From: Laburnicola sp. R22_1
Taxonomy: Eukaryota > Ascomycota > Dothideomycetes > Pleosporales > Didymosphaeriaceae
Direction: 5' to 3'
Assembly: GCA_014281115.1 (NCBI GenBank)
Contig: JACONQ010000021.1
Location: 1,240,001-1,304,000, forward strand
Length of the DNA stretch: 64,000 nt
Made by a program: the position numbers and the translations under genes
Notes under the pieces: model-generated
What the model saw: the letters and a program-made list of their open reading frames with translations, nothing else
Told to the model about the DNA's origin: nothing
Databases searched by the model: none
Shown here: positions 11,425 to 23,524 of the stretch, in pieces
Layout: each line of letters begins with the position of its first letter
Numbering within the stretch: position 1 is the stretch's first letter

Positions 11425-13628
11425 TTCTATTAGTAGCCCGAATAGATTAGTCCGTCGGACAGTTTTTGCCAAGACTATAACACTTTACTATGAATTATAA
11501 TGTCTTAACAATATAACGCGTTATTATCAAATTAAGAAGGCAGAACTAAGCTTGCCCTTTACGCCTATTAGAATAAGCAAATTTTAAGCCTGCGACGCGC
11601 TACTGCAGCATATAATATCCCAAAGTCTACACTAAGTAATTAAATTAATAGAATTACTACCTAAGCAGATACACAATTAGGCATGGCAAAGCTTATCGCA
11701 ACTAAAGAGCAGACACTTATATAGTATATCCTTAATCTAGATTCGCAAGGATTTGCACTCTAGCTAGGTAAGGTAGAAGATATGGCTAATAAACTGCTGG
11801 CTGCGCGGCACAGAGACCCTATAGGATAATACTAGGCTCAGCGCTTCGTAAAGCGCGTACCTAAGCTTAAAATGGCTTTTAATTAAGCGAAGAACTAATA
11901 GAGAATATAATAGGAAGACCTAGAGGTTATAAACGCGTAGTTTTAGCTAGTAGAGAACACAAAAGCCAAGTATAGAGTGTAGGATAAAGATATCTATAAC
12001 TTTAATAAGATAGGCTTCTAGATAGAAGTTATTAGCTTAATAAAGGTTGTAACTAGTTTAGAAAGATATTCTTAACCTATGCTTATTTAGCCAGGCAACT
12101 ATAAGTAGATTATAGTAATTTAGAGTATTTGCGCTACTAGGTATACTACTCCACCCTTTATTATTTATAAAGGGCGAGTCTATATCTTAGTATAGTATAA
12201 GGAGACTAGTATCCCTTATAATTAGAAGCTCTTAGTCTCTAAGACTAGCTGGACTAATAGCGAGCTTAGAGTTACGTAGTTAAAGCACTTTGACGCGTAT
12301 ATAAGGCCGCGCATAGTAGGGTTATAGAGATTACTTATTCTAGACGGCTATAAGAGCTACCACTCCTAGGATTTTAAGAATTATTGTCTAGAATAGAAGA
12401 TCCTAACACTCTGTATGCCAGCGCACTTATCTCATATTCTCCAGCCGCTTAATGTGGTCTGTTTCGCGCCACTAAAGCTAAAGTACTCTTAGCGCGTGCG
12501 GAACTTAGCGCGCTAACGCGTCTTTTATATTAATAAAGAGGGCTTTCTACTAGCCGTTTGCAACGCGTTTTTTAATATGTTTATATTAGAAAACTATAAA
12601 AAAGCCTTTAAGGCCTCTAGACTTGTTTTTTTAGATGTGTTAGTGGTAGTAGATTGCCTTAATGTGTGTATTTACACTCCACCTTAGGGTACCCTACTAG
12701 ATACACTATGGCAAGCCAGGACCCTAAGTAATACCCTTAAGTTTGGATCCTAGTTAAAGCTCGTACGCGACTCTTTTATTTAGTCTCTACCTAATGCTAA
12801 ATTGAGCTACTTATAGCTTATAAAAGATGCTAAACTTATGCTCTACCATAGTGTACTTTAAGAGACCCGCATTAAGGAACTTAAGAAGTAAATTAAGGTT
12901 CTAACAAAGCGAAAAACGCGTAAAAGAAAGCGCATTTAGAAAGGTAGGACGCTAGGCTTTACTTAGGAAGCAGATTTGGAAGTAGAAAGCCCTTTTATTA
13001 GGGTGAAGTTGTTAAAAAGGGCGCGAGGTAGTGGTGAGGGAGAGGCAGGTCCCTTAACATAATACTGTTGTAGGAGGTGCGAAGAGCCTAGGCACAACGC
13101 AAGGACCTGTTAGATAGATAAAGAAATAGAGGAGAAGTTAGATATTACCCTTAGTGGCTTATTTTTAGATAGTGTTAATAGTAAATTAGATTAATTTTAT
13201 TATAGGATACTATAAGGCCAAAAATAACAAGTTAACTTTATCTGATAATAGTACGCACTTAGTAACTAAAAATTAGATAAAGTACTACTTAAGATATAGT
13301 ATACTTCACTGCAAATTATAATAAGTATACTATATATTACCTACGTATAGTATAGTAGATAATATATCGTATATTATAGGGAGTCTTGTTGTAAGTTCGT
13401 ACTGCTAAGAAAGACTTCTTAGCTTTGCGCGGCTGCAGTAGCCACGTAAAGAGGCTGCACGACGTAAAAAGTAGATTAAATAGTAACTTAGTATATTAAA
13501 AGTTATAGTAGGTTATTATGAGTTACTATAAAGTAACGTTAGTGGTATTCTATAATAAGTTATAAGGAACCTCGAAGTTGCCAAGAAAAACTATTCGGCG
13601 GACTAATCTGTCCGGGCTACTAATAGAA
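11425..13628 (+). mobile_element. Pogo/Fot1-like element, family D
   Basis: Inverted ends TTCTATTAGTAGCCCGRAYA at 11425 and their inverse ending at 13628 are flanked by TA on both sides (11423-11424, 13629-13630). The matching continues inward through AGATTAGTCCGYCG and GTTTTT. The element is about 2.2 kb and carries one transposase frame on the plus strand. The exact outer edge is uncertain by a few bases because the flanks are themselves TA-rich. Confidence 0.85.
11500..13194 (+). pseudogene. Family D transposase (DDE, pogo/Fot1 type), RIP-degraded
   Basis: ATG at 11500 opens a 565-codon frame ending at TAA 13192-13194 with no frameshift, only in-frame TAA/TAG. The HTH is seen as RRATAAYNIPKSTLSN, followed by a CENP-B-like segment (LNLDSQGFA, VEDMANKLLAARH). 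The first acid appears in YNFNKIGF (Asn for Asp), the second in LLILDGYKSY (Asp kept), and the third in LQPLNVVCFAPLK (Asn for Asp). A C-terminal zinc knuckle, CRRCEEPRHNARTC, is near 13074-13115. The fold matches the A and B transposases, but the sequence is clearly a separate family. Confidence 0.82.
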
Positions 13629-14627
13629 TATGTTATATTTTAAATCTTCTAGCTATAATACTTTTTAACTTTAGTAATCTTATTCTTCTTAATGTATTAG
13701 TAGTAGTTTATGCGTTTTTATAGTCTTAAAGAAACTATATTATATTATCTTTTATAAAGTATAACTTCTTACTTAAGAATAGATTAGGTTTTGCAATAAG
13801 GCTTTACACTAAATTTTACTAATTAGTCTTATTACTAAAGTTTTATAAGGCCCTTACTATTTACACTATAAGGGCTATCGAGTTTTTAGCTAGCTAAAGT
13901 AGTATTAAGGCTATCTTATTGGATTTTTACGCGGAACGTCCTAGAATAAATAAAAAATACTTTTTAGTAGGCGTATAGATATCCTTATTAATTAAAGTCC
14001 TTACTTCTCTAAAGCTAGTAGGCTAAAAAAAACTTAGATTTAGGGTTTTATATTTTCTAAGTATTAAGACATTAAGTAACTTACTACTTAGACGTAGTTT
14101 AGGGTAACTTAAGTCCTCTAGTTAAAATTACTAGTAGCTATTAGGTCTTCTAGAGGTAGATATTGCTATTGCTAGTTATTTAGTTAGATTTTAGTAACTA
14201 TAGCTAGTAGTTTTATTTCTTTTTAGTTTTTCTTTTTACTATTACACATCTATATTTATTATTATTATAAGGGTACTATAGGGGTTATTACGTTGTATAT
14301 AAGATAACTAGTGGTTAGAATCTAAATATAAGATAATAGCGATACCTATATAAGGTGGGTACGTAGGGAGGCTATATATATAGCCTTGCTTAGGACCTTT
14401 CTTACTAATCGCGCTAGTTCTAAAAGGGTAATATAATGTAAACAAGGGGTCCGCATCTTAGATTAGTAATACTACCCCCTTTTTAGTGGTAACTTTAGTG
14501 CTGCTAAGATTCTTTTTAACTATATATTAATTTCTATATAACTATATATAATCTCTATATAACTATTACGCTCTATTATATTCTATTATACTCTATCTAG
14601 TTCTATTTCTAATTATTATAACTATTA
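13629..14627. other. AT-rich tract, nothing recognised
   Basis: A continuation of the decayed tract left of the D element. It is TA-rich with stops in all frames. The last 100 bases before the A element are a CTATT/TATA low-complexity run. Confidence 0.5.
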
Positions 14628-15057
14628 ACGTACTTTGCACTCGAGTCGATCATTCCATCGAGTCGATTACTTTGCCAAGACCCCACCAAGTTCTGTACTA
14701 TTCACGATAGTACAGAGTCAACACGAACTATTTTCAATAGTCCAAATAGGCCAATCTATTCAGAATCTACTTCTACAGGCTACCTACAGGTTGTTTTGTT
14801 ATGCCCGGGCTTGCCGCAGCGTCCACAGCGCCGTTAAGCAGATTCGCCTCTATCAGCGCGCACCCTCTTCTTCGCCTTTTGCCCATCACTGCGCGCCCCA
14901 AACTCCTTTAGAGTGGCCAGCCGCTGGCCCTCTTCAGCTGTGAGGACTCCTTCACGCTGTACTCGCTTTCTTTTATGCGATTTACGTCGCGTGGCGGCCT
15001 CATTGGCAGCTTGAAGTTCGGCGTTACGTTAGGTCATCAACACCAAAGAATGCCCTA
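14628..15057 (-). mobile_element. Family A element copy 2, truncated
   Basis: It begins with ACGTACTTTGCACTCGAGTC after TA (14626-14627) and aligns with the first about 430 bases of copy 3 at 57358. This covers the left terminus and the C-terminal zinc-knuckle and basic region of the transposase. Alignment stops where family C begins (15058). To the right of the C element (after 17184) the sequence does not return to family A, so the rest was lost. This copy has fewer C-to-T changes than copy 1, for example CCGGGCTTGCCGCAGCGTCC is kept. Confidence 0.85.
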
Positions 15058-17182
15058 CCATGAGTGCGGGGTCAATGCGCGCCGAGCCTCAATGCGCGCT
15101 CAACACCAAACCAGCTCAGCTAAACTTAAAGCTGCAGAGCTCCCTACAATTGCTTTTATTATAAGAATTTCTGGTAATGAGGTCTATAAATCTTAATAAT
15201 TAATTATAGCTATAAAAATCTACTCGGAGTTCTAATATTCCGGCCCCGGCGCAACTAAGGCTGTAGAGGCTGTGATGCAGCACCTGAGGCCTCAGCAGCA
15301 TCTATAGCCTTATTAATAAGCTTTTTTTCCCTTATGCCCTGCTTAGGTAGCCTTAATGCCTTTTTGCTACCTTTCTTAGCTATTTTTATACAATTCTTGT
15401 AGTGTTGCTAAGCCCTGCGAGCCTGCTGCTTCTGGGCTCGCTTAGCTGCCTAATCCGCCTTTGCCTTCGCTTAAGCTGCCTGAGCCTTAGCCCTCGCAAC
15501 GCGCTTCTCTTAGAGTAGTCTAGCCTTCAGCTGCTAGCTAGCCCTCCAAGCCTCAGCTGCCTCAGTTTTTTAGAGTACTAGCTGCTCTGCCTCAGCCTCT
15601 TTTTACTGTAGACGATCACGTGCCTCCTGCACCTTCCTTAGGGACCAGAAAACAGCACCCCCTAAGTACTTAGTAGGCTGGTTATCTAGCAAAGGCTTGC
15701 CACGCTTCCTACGCCTCTTCTTATTACCTAGTGCTGCTCTTAGTCCCTTATTTTCATGCTATAGTAGCTGTTTTTGTACGGCAATTAAGTGCACTATTCG
15801 GCTTAGCTTCTTTGCCTTATTACTATTCCCTATATCTACTGCAGCCTTTAGGAGCCGGTCGATTTTCCTCCAGTCAGACGCGCTAAGTACTAAGGTTGAG
15901 CTTTCTCTTAATTCCCGCTCAGGTAGGCTAGTCTTAGTGAATCTCTTAAGTATAACCTCTGGGTTGAGTGGTGATTTGCCAGTAGCCTCAAAGGCCTTAA
16001 TAATCAATGGCTTCCTAAACGAGCTACCCCAAGCCCTCCAGAATAGGCTAAAGAAGTCTCTTTTTGCGATTAACGATAGTCCCTAGCACCTGTGTAGGAA
16101 GGCTGAGAGCTCAGCTAAGTAGGCAGTAGAGAGAGGCTTAAACATAACAACATTAAGCGGCTGTAGCGTATGCGTCGAATAAGGCGGAAATATAGCTAGG
16201 AGTATCCTATTCCGGTCATAGTAATTAATAAAATCCATAGTAAGGTGGGATCTATAGCCGTTAAGGATAAGTAGTTGGTAGGAGCGTCTAGCTTTCTCCT
16301 TAGTACAGCGATCAAACACCTGCTTAAGCCACGCGAGGCCTATCTCGTTATTTGTCTAGCCAGAAGGCGATGAGGTGATAAAGGCTAAGTGTTCCTAAGG
16401 GTTAATTTCTTCAACCTAGCTTGATTATAGGCTACCTGAGGCAGCCTAATAGATGAGGGCTAGATCTAGAGCCGATCTGTTAGCGCATATGCAGGCTAGG
16501 AGCGAAATCCACTTACGGCTACCATCCTAAATAGCCTGCCTCACCTCCTTGCTCTCGTACAGCTCCCTACTAAAGATCCGCTTTAAGCGAGTAGTAATGC
16601 CTAGTAGGATGCCTTTTTCGTCCATATTGTACGTGTGCTGAGGCTCGATATCGTATTAGCTAATTTTCTGCTGTAGTAGGTCGAAATATAGGCTGTACTT
16701 TGTCTCTAAGTTGGCTTTGTGGCGATTGCTGTCTATTCTAGCTGTCTATCTTAAAACTAAATCAATGCTGTGTCGCTTAACAAACTAATCAACCTAGTAT
16801 ATGCTAACGCTTGTTTTAGCTATACAGGCTGCAAAGTTCTGGATCATTTGCCGTGTAGGTGGTAGGCCTCGCTAAGTGAGTTTTTTAATATAGCGTATAA
16901 GCTCCTGCTCCTGTTAAGGGCGAAGTTTTCGTCGGTTGATTCCCTCAGCTGTACGCGACTGCGTTACAGCCTGGTGTCTCCGGGTGAGCGTAGAGCGTAT
17001 AACGCTATGCTCCTTCGCGATTTTTGTATAGTTAATAGAGTCTCTAGGTTCTTGCGATTGTATCGCTTTAAGCGCAGCCTCAATTGACCCCATATTGGTA
17101 GCGATAGGTGGTGTTGAAGCTTGAGGTGTTTTCGTGTTGAGCGCGCATTGAGGCTCGGCGCGCATTGACCCCGCACCCATGG
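15058..17182 (-). mobile_element. Pogo/DDE-1 element, family C, lightly mutated
   Basis: A 2125-bp element with inverted ends beginning CCATGRGTGCGGGGTCAATG (15058 onward; inverse ending at 17182), flanked by TA at 15056-15057 and 17183-17184. The matching end sequence continues for about 50 bases (GCGCGCCGAGCCTCAATGCG...). It carries one transposase on the minus strand. GC content and stop density show far less RIP than in its neighbours. Confidence 0.9.
15210..17180 (-). pseudogene. Family C transposase (pogo, HTH-psq + DDE-1)
   Basis: One uninterrupted reading frame of 657 codons (ATG 17178-17180 to TAG at 15210-15212), broken only by scattered stops. Visible in order: an N-terminal psq-type helix-turn-helix (IEAALKAIQSQ, NYTKIAKEHSVIRSTLTRRH); a CENP-B-like segment (RGLPPTRQMIQNFA); the first acid in YNMDEKGILLG; the second-acid block QLLILNGYRSHLT with Asn for Asp; and the third-acid block HTLQPLNVVMFKPL, also Asn. 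A long Ala/Lys/Glu-rich C-terminal tail (about 15260-15650) is probably coiled coil. It differs from the A, B and D transposases in lacking a zinc knuckle. It is inactive because of the stops and both Asp losses. Confidence 0.85.
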
Positions 17183-17355
17183 TATCGCTCGCACGGACCA
17201 GAGTAGAGTTTTCACAACAACAACGCGAAAAGTCATTTGCAAAACCACAATTACAGTCACTATAAATTACTATAAAACACTATAAGACTCTGAATCACGA
17301 CAAAAAGCCCACACTGGTGGCTAAACACGCGAAAAGTTATCGCAAACGCGTCATA

Positions 17356-20300
17356 ATGGCAACGCCAAAGGACGAAAAAGTCATACTAAAAGGGATGGAC
17401 AACTTTAAACCATGGTACATAGTTTTTAAACGTACCGCGCGCACACTACGCGTTCTAAAATATGTTAACCTAGAGACTACAAACCTTGCGGTGCTAGAAG
17501 ACGTTAAATCCAACCCTAATAAAAACCTTAACATTGTAGTGTGGAAAGAGAAATACAAGCGCAAACAAAAATGCGAGAAATTACTAAGCAAGCTTAAAAG
17601 CCACATTACGAGTATAGTAAGGAACAACATACTAATTTCTATGCCTGCCGACTACACTATTGCAGAACAAATTAGATTCCTTTATAAGAACTACTTAAAA
17701 CTAATAGTTATAAAATAAGAAGAAGTAGACTATTAATATAATAAGGCGAAGAAGTACACGCCTAGTCGCTAGTTAATTAAGAACTAGATAAACGACTTTT
17801 AAATTCATCTCAACAAGGCTATTAAACTGAAGGTTCTAGCTGTCTAGGGTTTTGCTCCCTAGCTCAATCTTCTTAAGGTCTTTCACACTATTAATTTAGG
17901 GTTTATAGCAATAATAAATAAGAAAGTTCATAAGGCCTATTTAGCATACGTTAACGCAGAACTTAACCCACTAGCTTTAACAGTCTACACTATACCAGCT
18001 GTTATTAATCGCATAGGCGTTATTGTTACACCAGAGCAACTTATTATAGTCCCTGCACTACTACTAAGTATACCCAACAAGGTATCTGTCGCGGCGCTTA
18101 TTCAACACTACCAAACAACGCCGTACCTACACAGCTCAAACAAGGGCAATATACGAGGCACCGCCCATACCACGCTTAATAGAGCACAGTCTCCTTACTA
18201 TACAGATGCGAGAAATTAGAGCTGTAGCTCAACGCCTTTAAACAATATAGGAGGACTTTAGAATAATAGGAAGCGTACTAACACTAAGATCGCTAGTGGT
18301 TTGCAAAGAAAGCCTTGTCCTTGTGGTAAAGGCGACGCCCACCTAGGTAACCCACAATGGGGAGCTTGTCTATATATCTACACCTGGCTACAAGAAATTA
18401 GGTTTAAAATTAACCCAGCTTGCGTCAAAGCTATTTAAAGATATAGTAATGTTACTAGATAGGCCAAGCTACTTAACAAAATACAAACAAAAGAGAAGGC
18501 AAAGCGAGATCGCGTTACACCTACGGGTTATATTAACGCTAGCAACTAAGCCTCTAATAGAGAATATAAATAGGCACACATAATAAAATACCTTGTAATA
18601 AGTAACAAGCGACGTCCAACCTTAGTACTCTATTACTCTTAAATCCTTAATTATGGTTCGAATATACACGTCTATAATAAGTCTAATAAGTTTATATAAA
18701 TTTCGTCCTACAATACTAGGCGAAAGAATTAGTTATAGAGAAGACTTAGTGGAAATCGCCATATAGGGTGAATGCGACATCGAAATCCAGACACTAGGTG
18801 GACCTATAAGGACTATATTAAGGAACGTTGCCTTATGTCCAGGCTTTATCACCTTACTAGTATTGCTCTTAAGGCTTAGAGGAAAAGATATCTACTTTAA
18901 CTTAGGGCGTAAATGCCTGTATATAAAGAATAGCACTAAGAATCCTATTTAGGCAATAGTTAAATCTATAGGCGGTCACTATGTTCTAGTGGACTAACAG
19001 TCTCCCCTGGCACCACCAGAAAACCACACTAACAGACCTTTTCTAGCGCTTGCTAATAAAAGGAGCTACAAGAAACTCTCTATTACACTACTACCTAACC
19101 ACACGTTATCTAGTCTTTACGCACACGTCTTGATGGGCCATACTAGAGCTGAATTAATAGAGAAACTAAGTCACAATGTTGCTGGCATAGCTCCGCTCAT
19201 ATCTCCTCCCCCTAGTATATAAGACTGCGAACAATGCAGAGTTAACAAGGCTTTACAGATTATTTTACAGAGATCTAATAGAGAGCACTAACTTACGCGT
19301 GCATTTAAAGCTATTGCTATTAATATTATCGCACTTAACGCTAAATCTCTTGCGGGCAACTAGTACATCTTTCATAGTTACTATCTTGTCTTTAAGACCT
19401 ATATAGTGTATGGCATACCCAATTAATCTATAGATGTCCTAGATAGAGTCTTTAAACTCATAGATAGACATATTAAACGCCGCTATAACGCCAGCCTAGT
19501 GTTTGTACTAATAGATAGAGAGAGAGTTTATAGGTTTTAGAATAACCTTAGTGTAGTTAAGCACTGCAAATAACAAGGCATTACTATACAGCTCTGGTCC
19601 CCTAATACTATAGAATAATTAGGCCATATAGAACAGTTAGGAAAGATGCTAATTACTATGTCTTAATTACTTAGGACTACGTCTAACCTTCCACTTTACC
19701 TATGCGAAGAGATGTACATCTATACGGCATATCTACTCAATTAGACTCCTGTTAAATTATTGAACTAGACCACACTATTTAATGCTGCACACGGCAAACC
19801 GCCCTCTATCGCTTATCTACGCATCTATAGATGTAGAGCATGCTACCTTTGTAAGAAGATTCCCTAAACAGACAAGCTTTCCCTAAGGGCGCTTATTAGT
19901 TACTTAGTAGGCGTAGACTCACGTAATATCTACTATATATAGGTACCAAAAGCTATATCCCGCAGACACAGAGGCAAGGTTATTTAAATAAGAGATATTA
20001 CCTTTAATAAAGAACTATTCTTTAGGTCCACTAATAAAGAGAGCCTACTTAGCATTTAGTTAGATTAAGCTATTAATAATATTAAGGTTGAAGAATTAGA
20101 AAGTGAGTAGGAAGATTCTAATAAGGAAGTATATAAAGACGCTAAGCTATCTATCCTTCCCACTAAAACCCTACTCGCAGGCGAGAAATTAGGCTAAGCT
20201 CATAATGTACACTGTGGTAGAGATGCATACCCTTTACTAGTTTCTATAGTTAATTAGACCTCCGCGTCGCTAACGTTAGTACTAGCTACACCGCCAACGC

Positions 20301-22130
20301 CCTCTTAGTTCTCTACGTCCCCTACACCTACATTAATAGGACCTCCTGCGCAAAGAAAGCAATATAGGACTAATACCTATCTCTAAACTACTAATGTGTT
20401 GCCCAAACGCACACAAAATTCTGCTGCTAACGCTATCTAGACTTATTAGAACACGTTCGCGTCGGCCTTACTACTAGACAAAGTGCCCTAATTAATCGCA
20501 CTATCACAGCAAGTCCATAGAGACCAGCTTCCGCTCCTGCCTTAATTTTTAAATAATGTCCTAAAACTCCTTATATAGTTTAGAGAAGGCTTTATAGCAG
20601 CTGCGAAGAAGGAGCTAAATACTATCGCTAGAAAGAAGACATATACTAAGATTTCGCTCTTAGAGCTTTCTCTAAGCACTAAAGTCTTGCCACTTATATA
20701 GGTCTTCACATATAAATTTAATTAAGGCTATCTAGCCAAGTTTAAAGCAAGGATTGTTATAAGAGGAGACTTGTAGACTGTTATAGATAACACCCATGCT
20801 ACTACTCTTACTATATAAATATTCCGCGCTCTTATGGCAATTGCCGCCTACTTTAACATAGACATACATTAATACAACACTGTTAATGCTTTTACTAACG
20901 CCAAACTCCCTAAACCTATTTACACCTTTTAACTAGAAGGTTTCCATAATAGTGGGCACTACTGGCAACTTTATCGCGCCCTTTATGGCCTCAAGACGTC
21001 ACCACTACTCTAGTACGAAGACTTTACAACTACACTTAAGAGCTTTAGTCTATCACTAGTACTTAACGCACCCTGTCTATGGAGAGACAATCGCATTATC
21101 GTCTTCTTTTATGTGGACAACATTATTACTATAGCTCTTCTAGGTTATTTATCCTTCCTTAACGCCTTTAAACGCAAGCTTATTAAACGGTATAAAATTA
21201 CCAACTTACAAGGCTAAGAGAACTCTACTTTCTATAGTATTACCACATATAAAGACTGCGACAATAGTCATCTTTAGTTGTCACAACATGACTATATCCA
21301 GAAAATCTACGCCAAATACCTAGCACCTTAAAAGTCGTCCTAGACTAAGGCACCTACTTCACCTCTACCTTTTAAGGAGCTTGTACCATTAACACAGTCT
21401 AAGAACAAGGACGCATCTTATTATTACTCCCAGATAGTTAGATCTATTGGCTACGCCGCTGGTGCTACACGTCCAGATATCGCCAAAGCTTATTTAAAAT
21501 TGGCTAAATTCCTTACTAACCCTGGCCCTAAACACTTATTAGCTGCATATTAGTGCCTCGCATACCTGTATTACTCCTAGGACCTAGCACTACACTACTC
21601 AGCATCTCTATCAAAAAGATACTAAAGAGACCGACTTCTATAGCGCAACTAACGCATCTTACGCCAATTATAAGGCAACCCGCAAGTCCTTACAAGGCTA
21701 TATCTTCTTCCTATTTAGCGGTCCAATTAACTAAAAAGCAACACTTTAACGCTGCGTTGTTAAGTTAACTACCAAAGCCGAACTCATCTCACTCTCTATA
21801 GGGTACACTGAGTACTACTAGTGGTCTAGGATCTTTAATAATCTCTACCTAGACTTTAAGGAACAACCCTCTATGTACTGTAACAATAAACAGACAATTC
21901 GTCTACTAGTTACAGAGTCCCCTTAGCTAAAGACAATCCTTCGACACGTGGATATACACCACTATTAGTTACAGAAATAGGCACTATAAGAAACTATTAC
22001 TCCTACTTACATTAAAACTAACTCTTAGCCTACTAACAGCCTTACTAAACTTCTACCTAAATAGAAGTATTAGAAATAGTTAAAGCTCTTACAACTTAAG
22101 CCTATTCCAAAGCAGATTATAGGTAAATAA
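17356..22130 (+). pseudogene. Copia 1 gag-pol polyprotein, RIP-degraded
   Basis: ATG at 17356 starts a Gag-like segment (GMDNFKPWYIVFKRTARTLR), open to about 17718. Decayed frames follow. A Cys/His cluster lies near 18310-18370. Integrase signatures are at about 19.2-20.0 kb (LIDRERVYRF, HGKPPSIAYLRIYRC). The reverse transcriptase is at about 20.6-21.5 kb: EGFIAAAKKEL, FKARIVIRGD, YRALYGLKTSPLL, and FFYVDNIITIA, where the YVDD box has become YVDN. The RNase H part starts at about 21.55 kb. These enzymes would copy and integrate the element. The many TAG/TAA codons and the Asp-to-Asn change in the active site make it dead. Confidence 0.78.
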
Positions 22131-22180
22131 GTAGAGTCTTTAAGCTCTTACACCTCTACGACCTTATAGCAGAATATTAG

Positions 22181-23115
22181 CGGTTTAGGTAACCTATAAA
22201 TCTTACCCTGTTCCTACGCCCACAGTCTCCAGAATCACTATATTTTACTATGTCGATGAGGCCTATAGCTACGCGCTCCTCTAGTCTAATGCTCCTCCAT
22301 CTCTATATGTTAATAAGGCATATGGCTACGCGTCCCTCTAGTCTAATATTGCCCCTAAGCACTACTCTATTCTAGCACCCTACTTTCCCTATATTTTATA
22401 GTGACAAGACCTTACACGTATTGTATTACAGCTCTAGTGAGAAGAATCTTAATATCTACCACAGAGCACTATCTATTACGAAGTTAATAATAGCTAATAA
22501 CTGTCTACACCTAGGTGGATTAGCTACCTATCCTATAGATCAGTTCCCTTAGTACCTACACACCTAAGGCACAAGTCTAGGTATTAGTAAGGAGTTCTGT
22601 CTCCTTGTGCTAGCGCAGCTATATAGAGTAGTTCCGCCCACTTACGCTGAAGTTAATTACACTAGAGTTATTAAGACGGCTCACATTAATAACAAACATA
22701 GGCAGACCTTAGCACTAGACTAGGACCCACCTTTTCTTATTTTAAGACTAGACTCTCCTATAAGGTACACTCTTACTTGCTAGCCTAGCTATATAGAACA
22801 GTTACAATTATTTACGCTAGTACCTAGGCAGACTACTTTCTTATAGTGATTTTATATTAAAATAGACCTAATCTACTATTATAAGCTATATGCTAAGGAC
22901 ACTTAGACGCCAACCCACACATAGACAGCTTAGGTAACCTATTAGTCTCACCCTATTCTAGCGGTTTAGGTAACCAATAAATCTCACCCTATTCTTACAC
23001 TTACAGTCCACAAAATCACTTTGTTTTACACTGTTAATAAGGCATATAGCCACGCGCCCCTCTAGTCCAATACTATATTAATAAGGCACATGGCTACGCG
23101 CCCCTCTAGTCTAAC
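22181..23115. repeat. Repeated blocks in the 3' untranslated part of Copia 1
   Basis: A block of about 110 bases at 22181-22291 (AGCGGTTTAGGTAACCTATA through CTCTAGTCTAAT) recurs at 22961-23072. A partial copy of its first third is at about 22929-22963. A shorter unit, AAGGCATATGGCTACGCG followed by CCCTCTAGTCTAAT, occurs four times, near 22257, 22314, 23037 and 23081. The copies differ mainly by C/T and G/A. Confidence 0.7.
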
Positions 23116-23342
23116 ACCTTTTAGCTTACTTACACTGTTATTATAGTATTTTAGGGTAACTTTTACAGTAAGTAGCCTATATAAGAACCTGCTAACAGCT
23201 TCTTTTTCTTCCCCTTACTAAGGTTAGGAGTTATTTGTTGCCTATTGCGCCATTTTAACTTTATTTCTTATTGCCACGCATACCTATTTTGACTTAGGAC
23301 CTGGCATCTCTTAGATTACCACTATTAGCAATCTGAAGAGGG

Positions 23343-23524
23343 TGTATAAGACTGCCGCATGGCTGTATGGTCGGTCCTTAGTCACATGACCTCGGCCGGA
23401 ATAACCTTATGCCTAGCCTCACCTATACACCTTCAGGCCCTCGGTCCTCCATAGTAATAACACACCTCTTTTCTCATAGTTAACCTATATCACTATGAAT
23501 TACTGTAATCTTTACTATCTTACA
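23343..23524 (+). repeat. 3' LTR of Copia 1
   Basis: It starts TGTATAAGACTGCCGC after a purine run and ends CTATCTTACA. It matches, in reverse orientation, the solo LTR at 39400-39579, whose target duplication defines the LTR ends. The present copy has two extra bases near its start (TGTATAAG for TGTAAG). Confidence 0.85.

Larger units (their letters stand above)
17185..23524 (+). mobile_element. Ty1/Copia retrotransposon 1, lacking its 5' LTR
   Basis: A gag-pol remnant runs from 17356 to about 22.1 kb. It is followed by about 1.2 kb of untranslated DNA with internal repeats, a purine run (GAAGAGGG, about 23334) and a 182-bp LTR at 23343-23524. The integrase-before-reverse-transcriptase order marks it as Copia. 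No LTR is found upstream: sequence left of 17185 is the family C element. The first about 500 bases (17185-17700) are nearly free of stops, whereas the pol part is heavily mutated. Confidence 0.78.

Noticed and set aside
17337..17630. 97-codon minus-strand ORF
   Set aside because: Antisense to the well-supported Copia Gag frame that starts at 17356.
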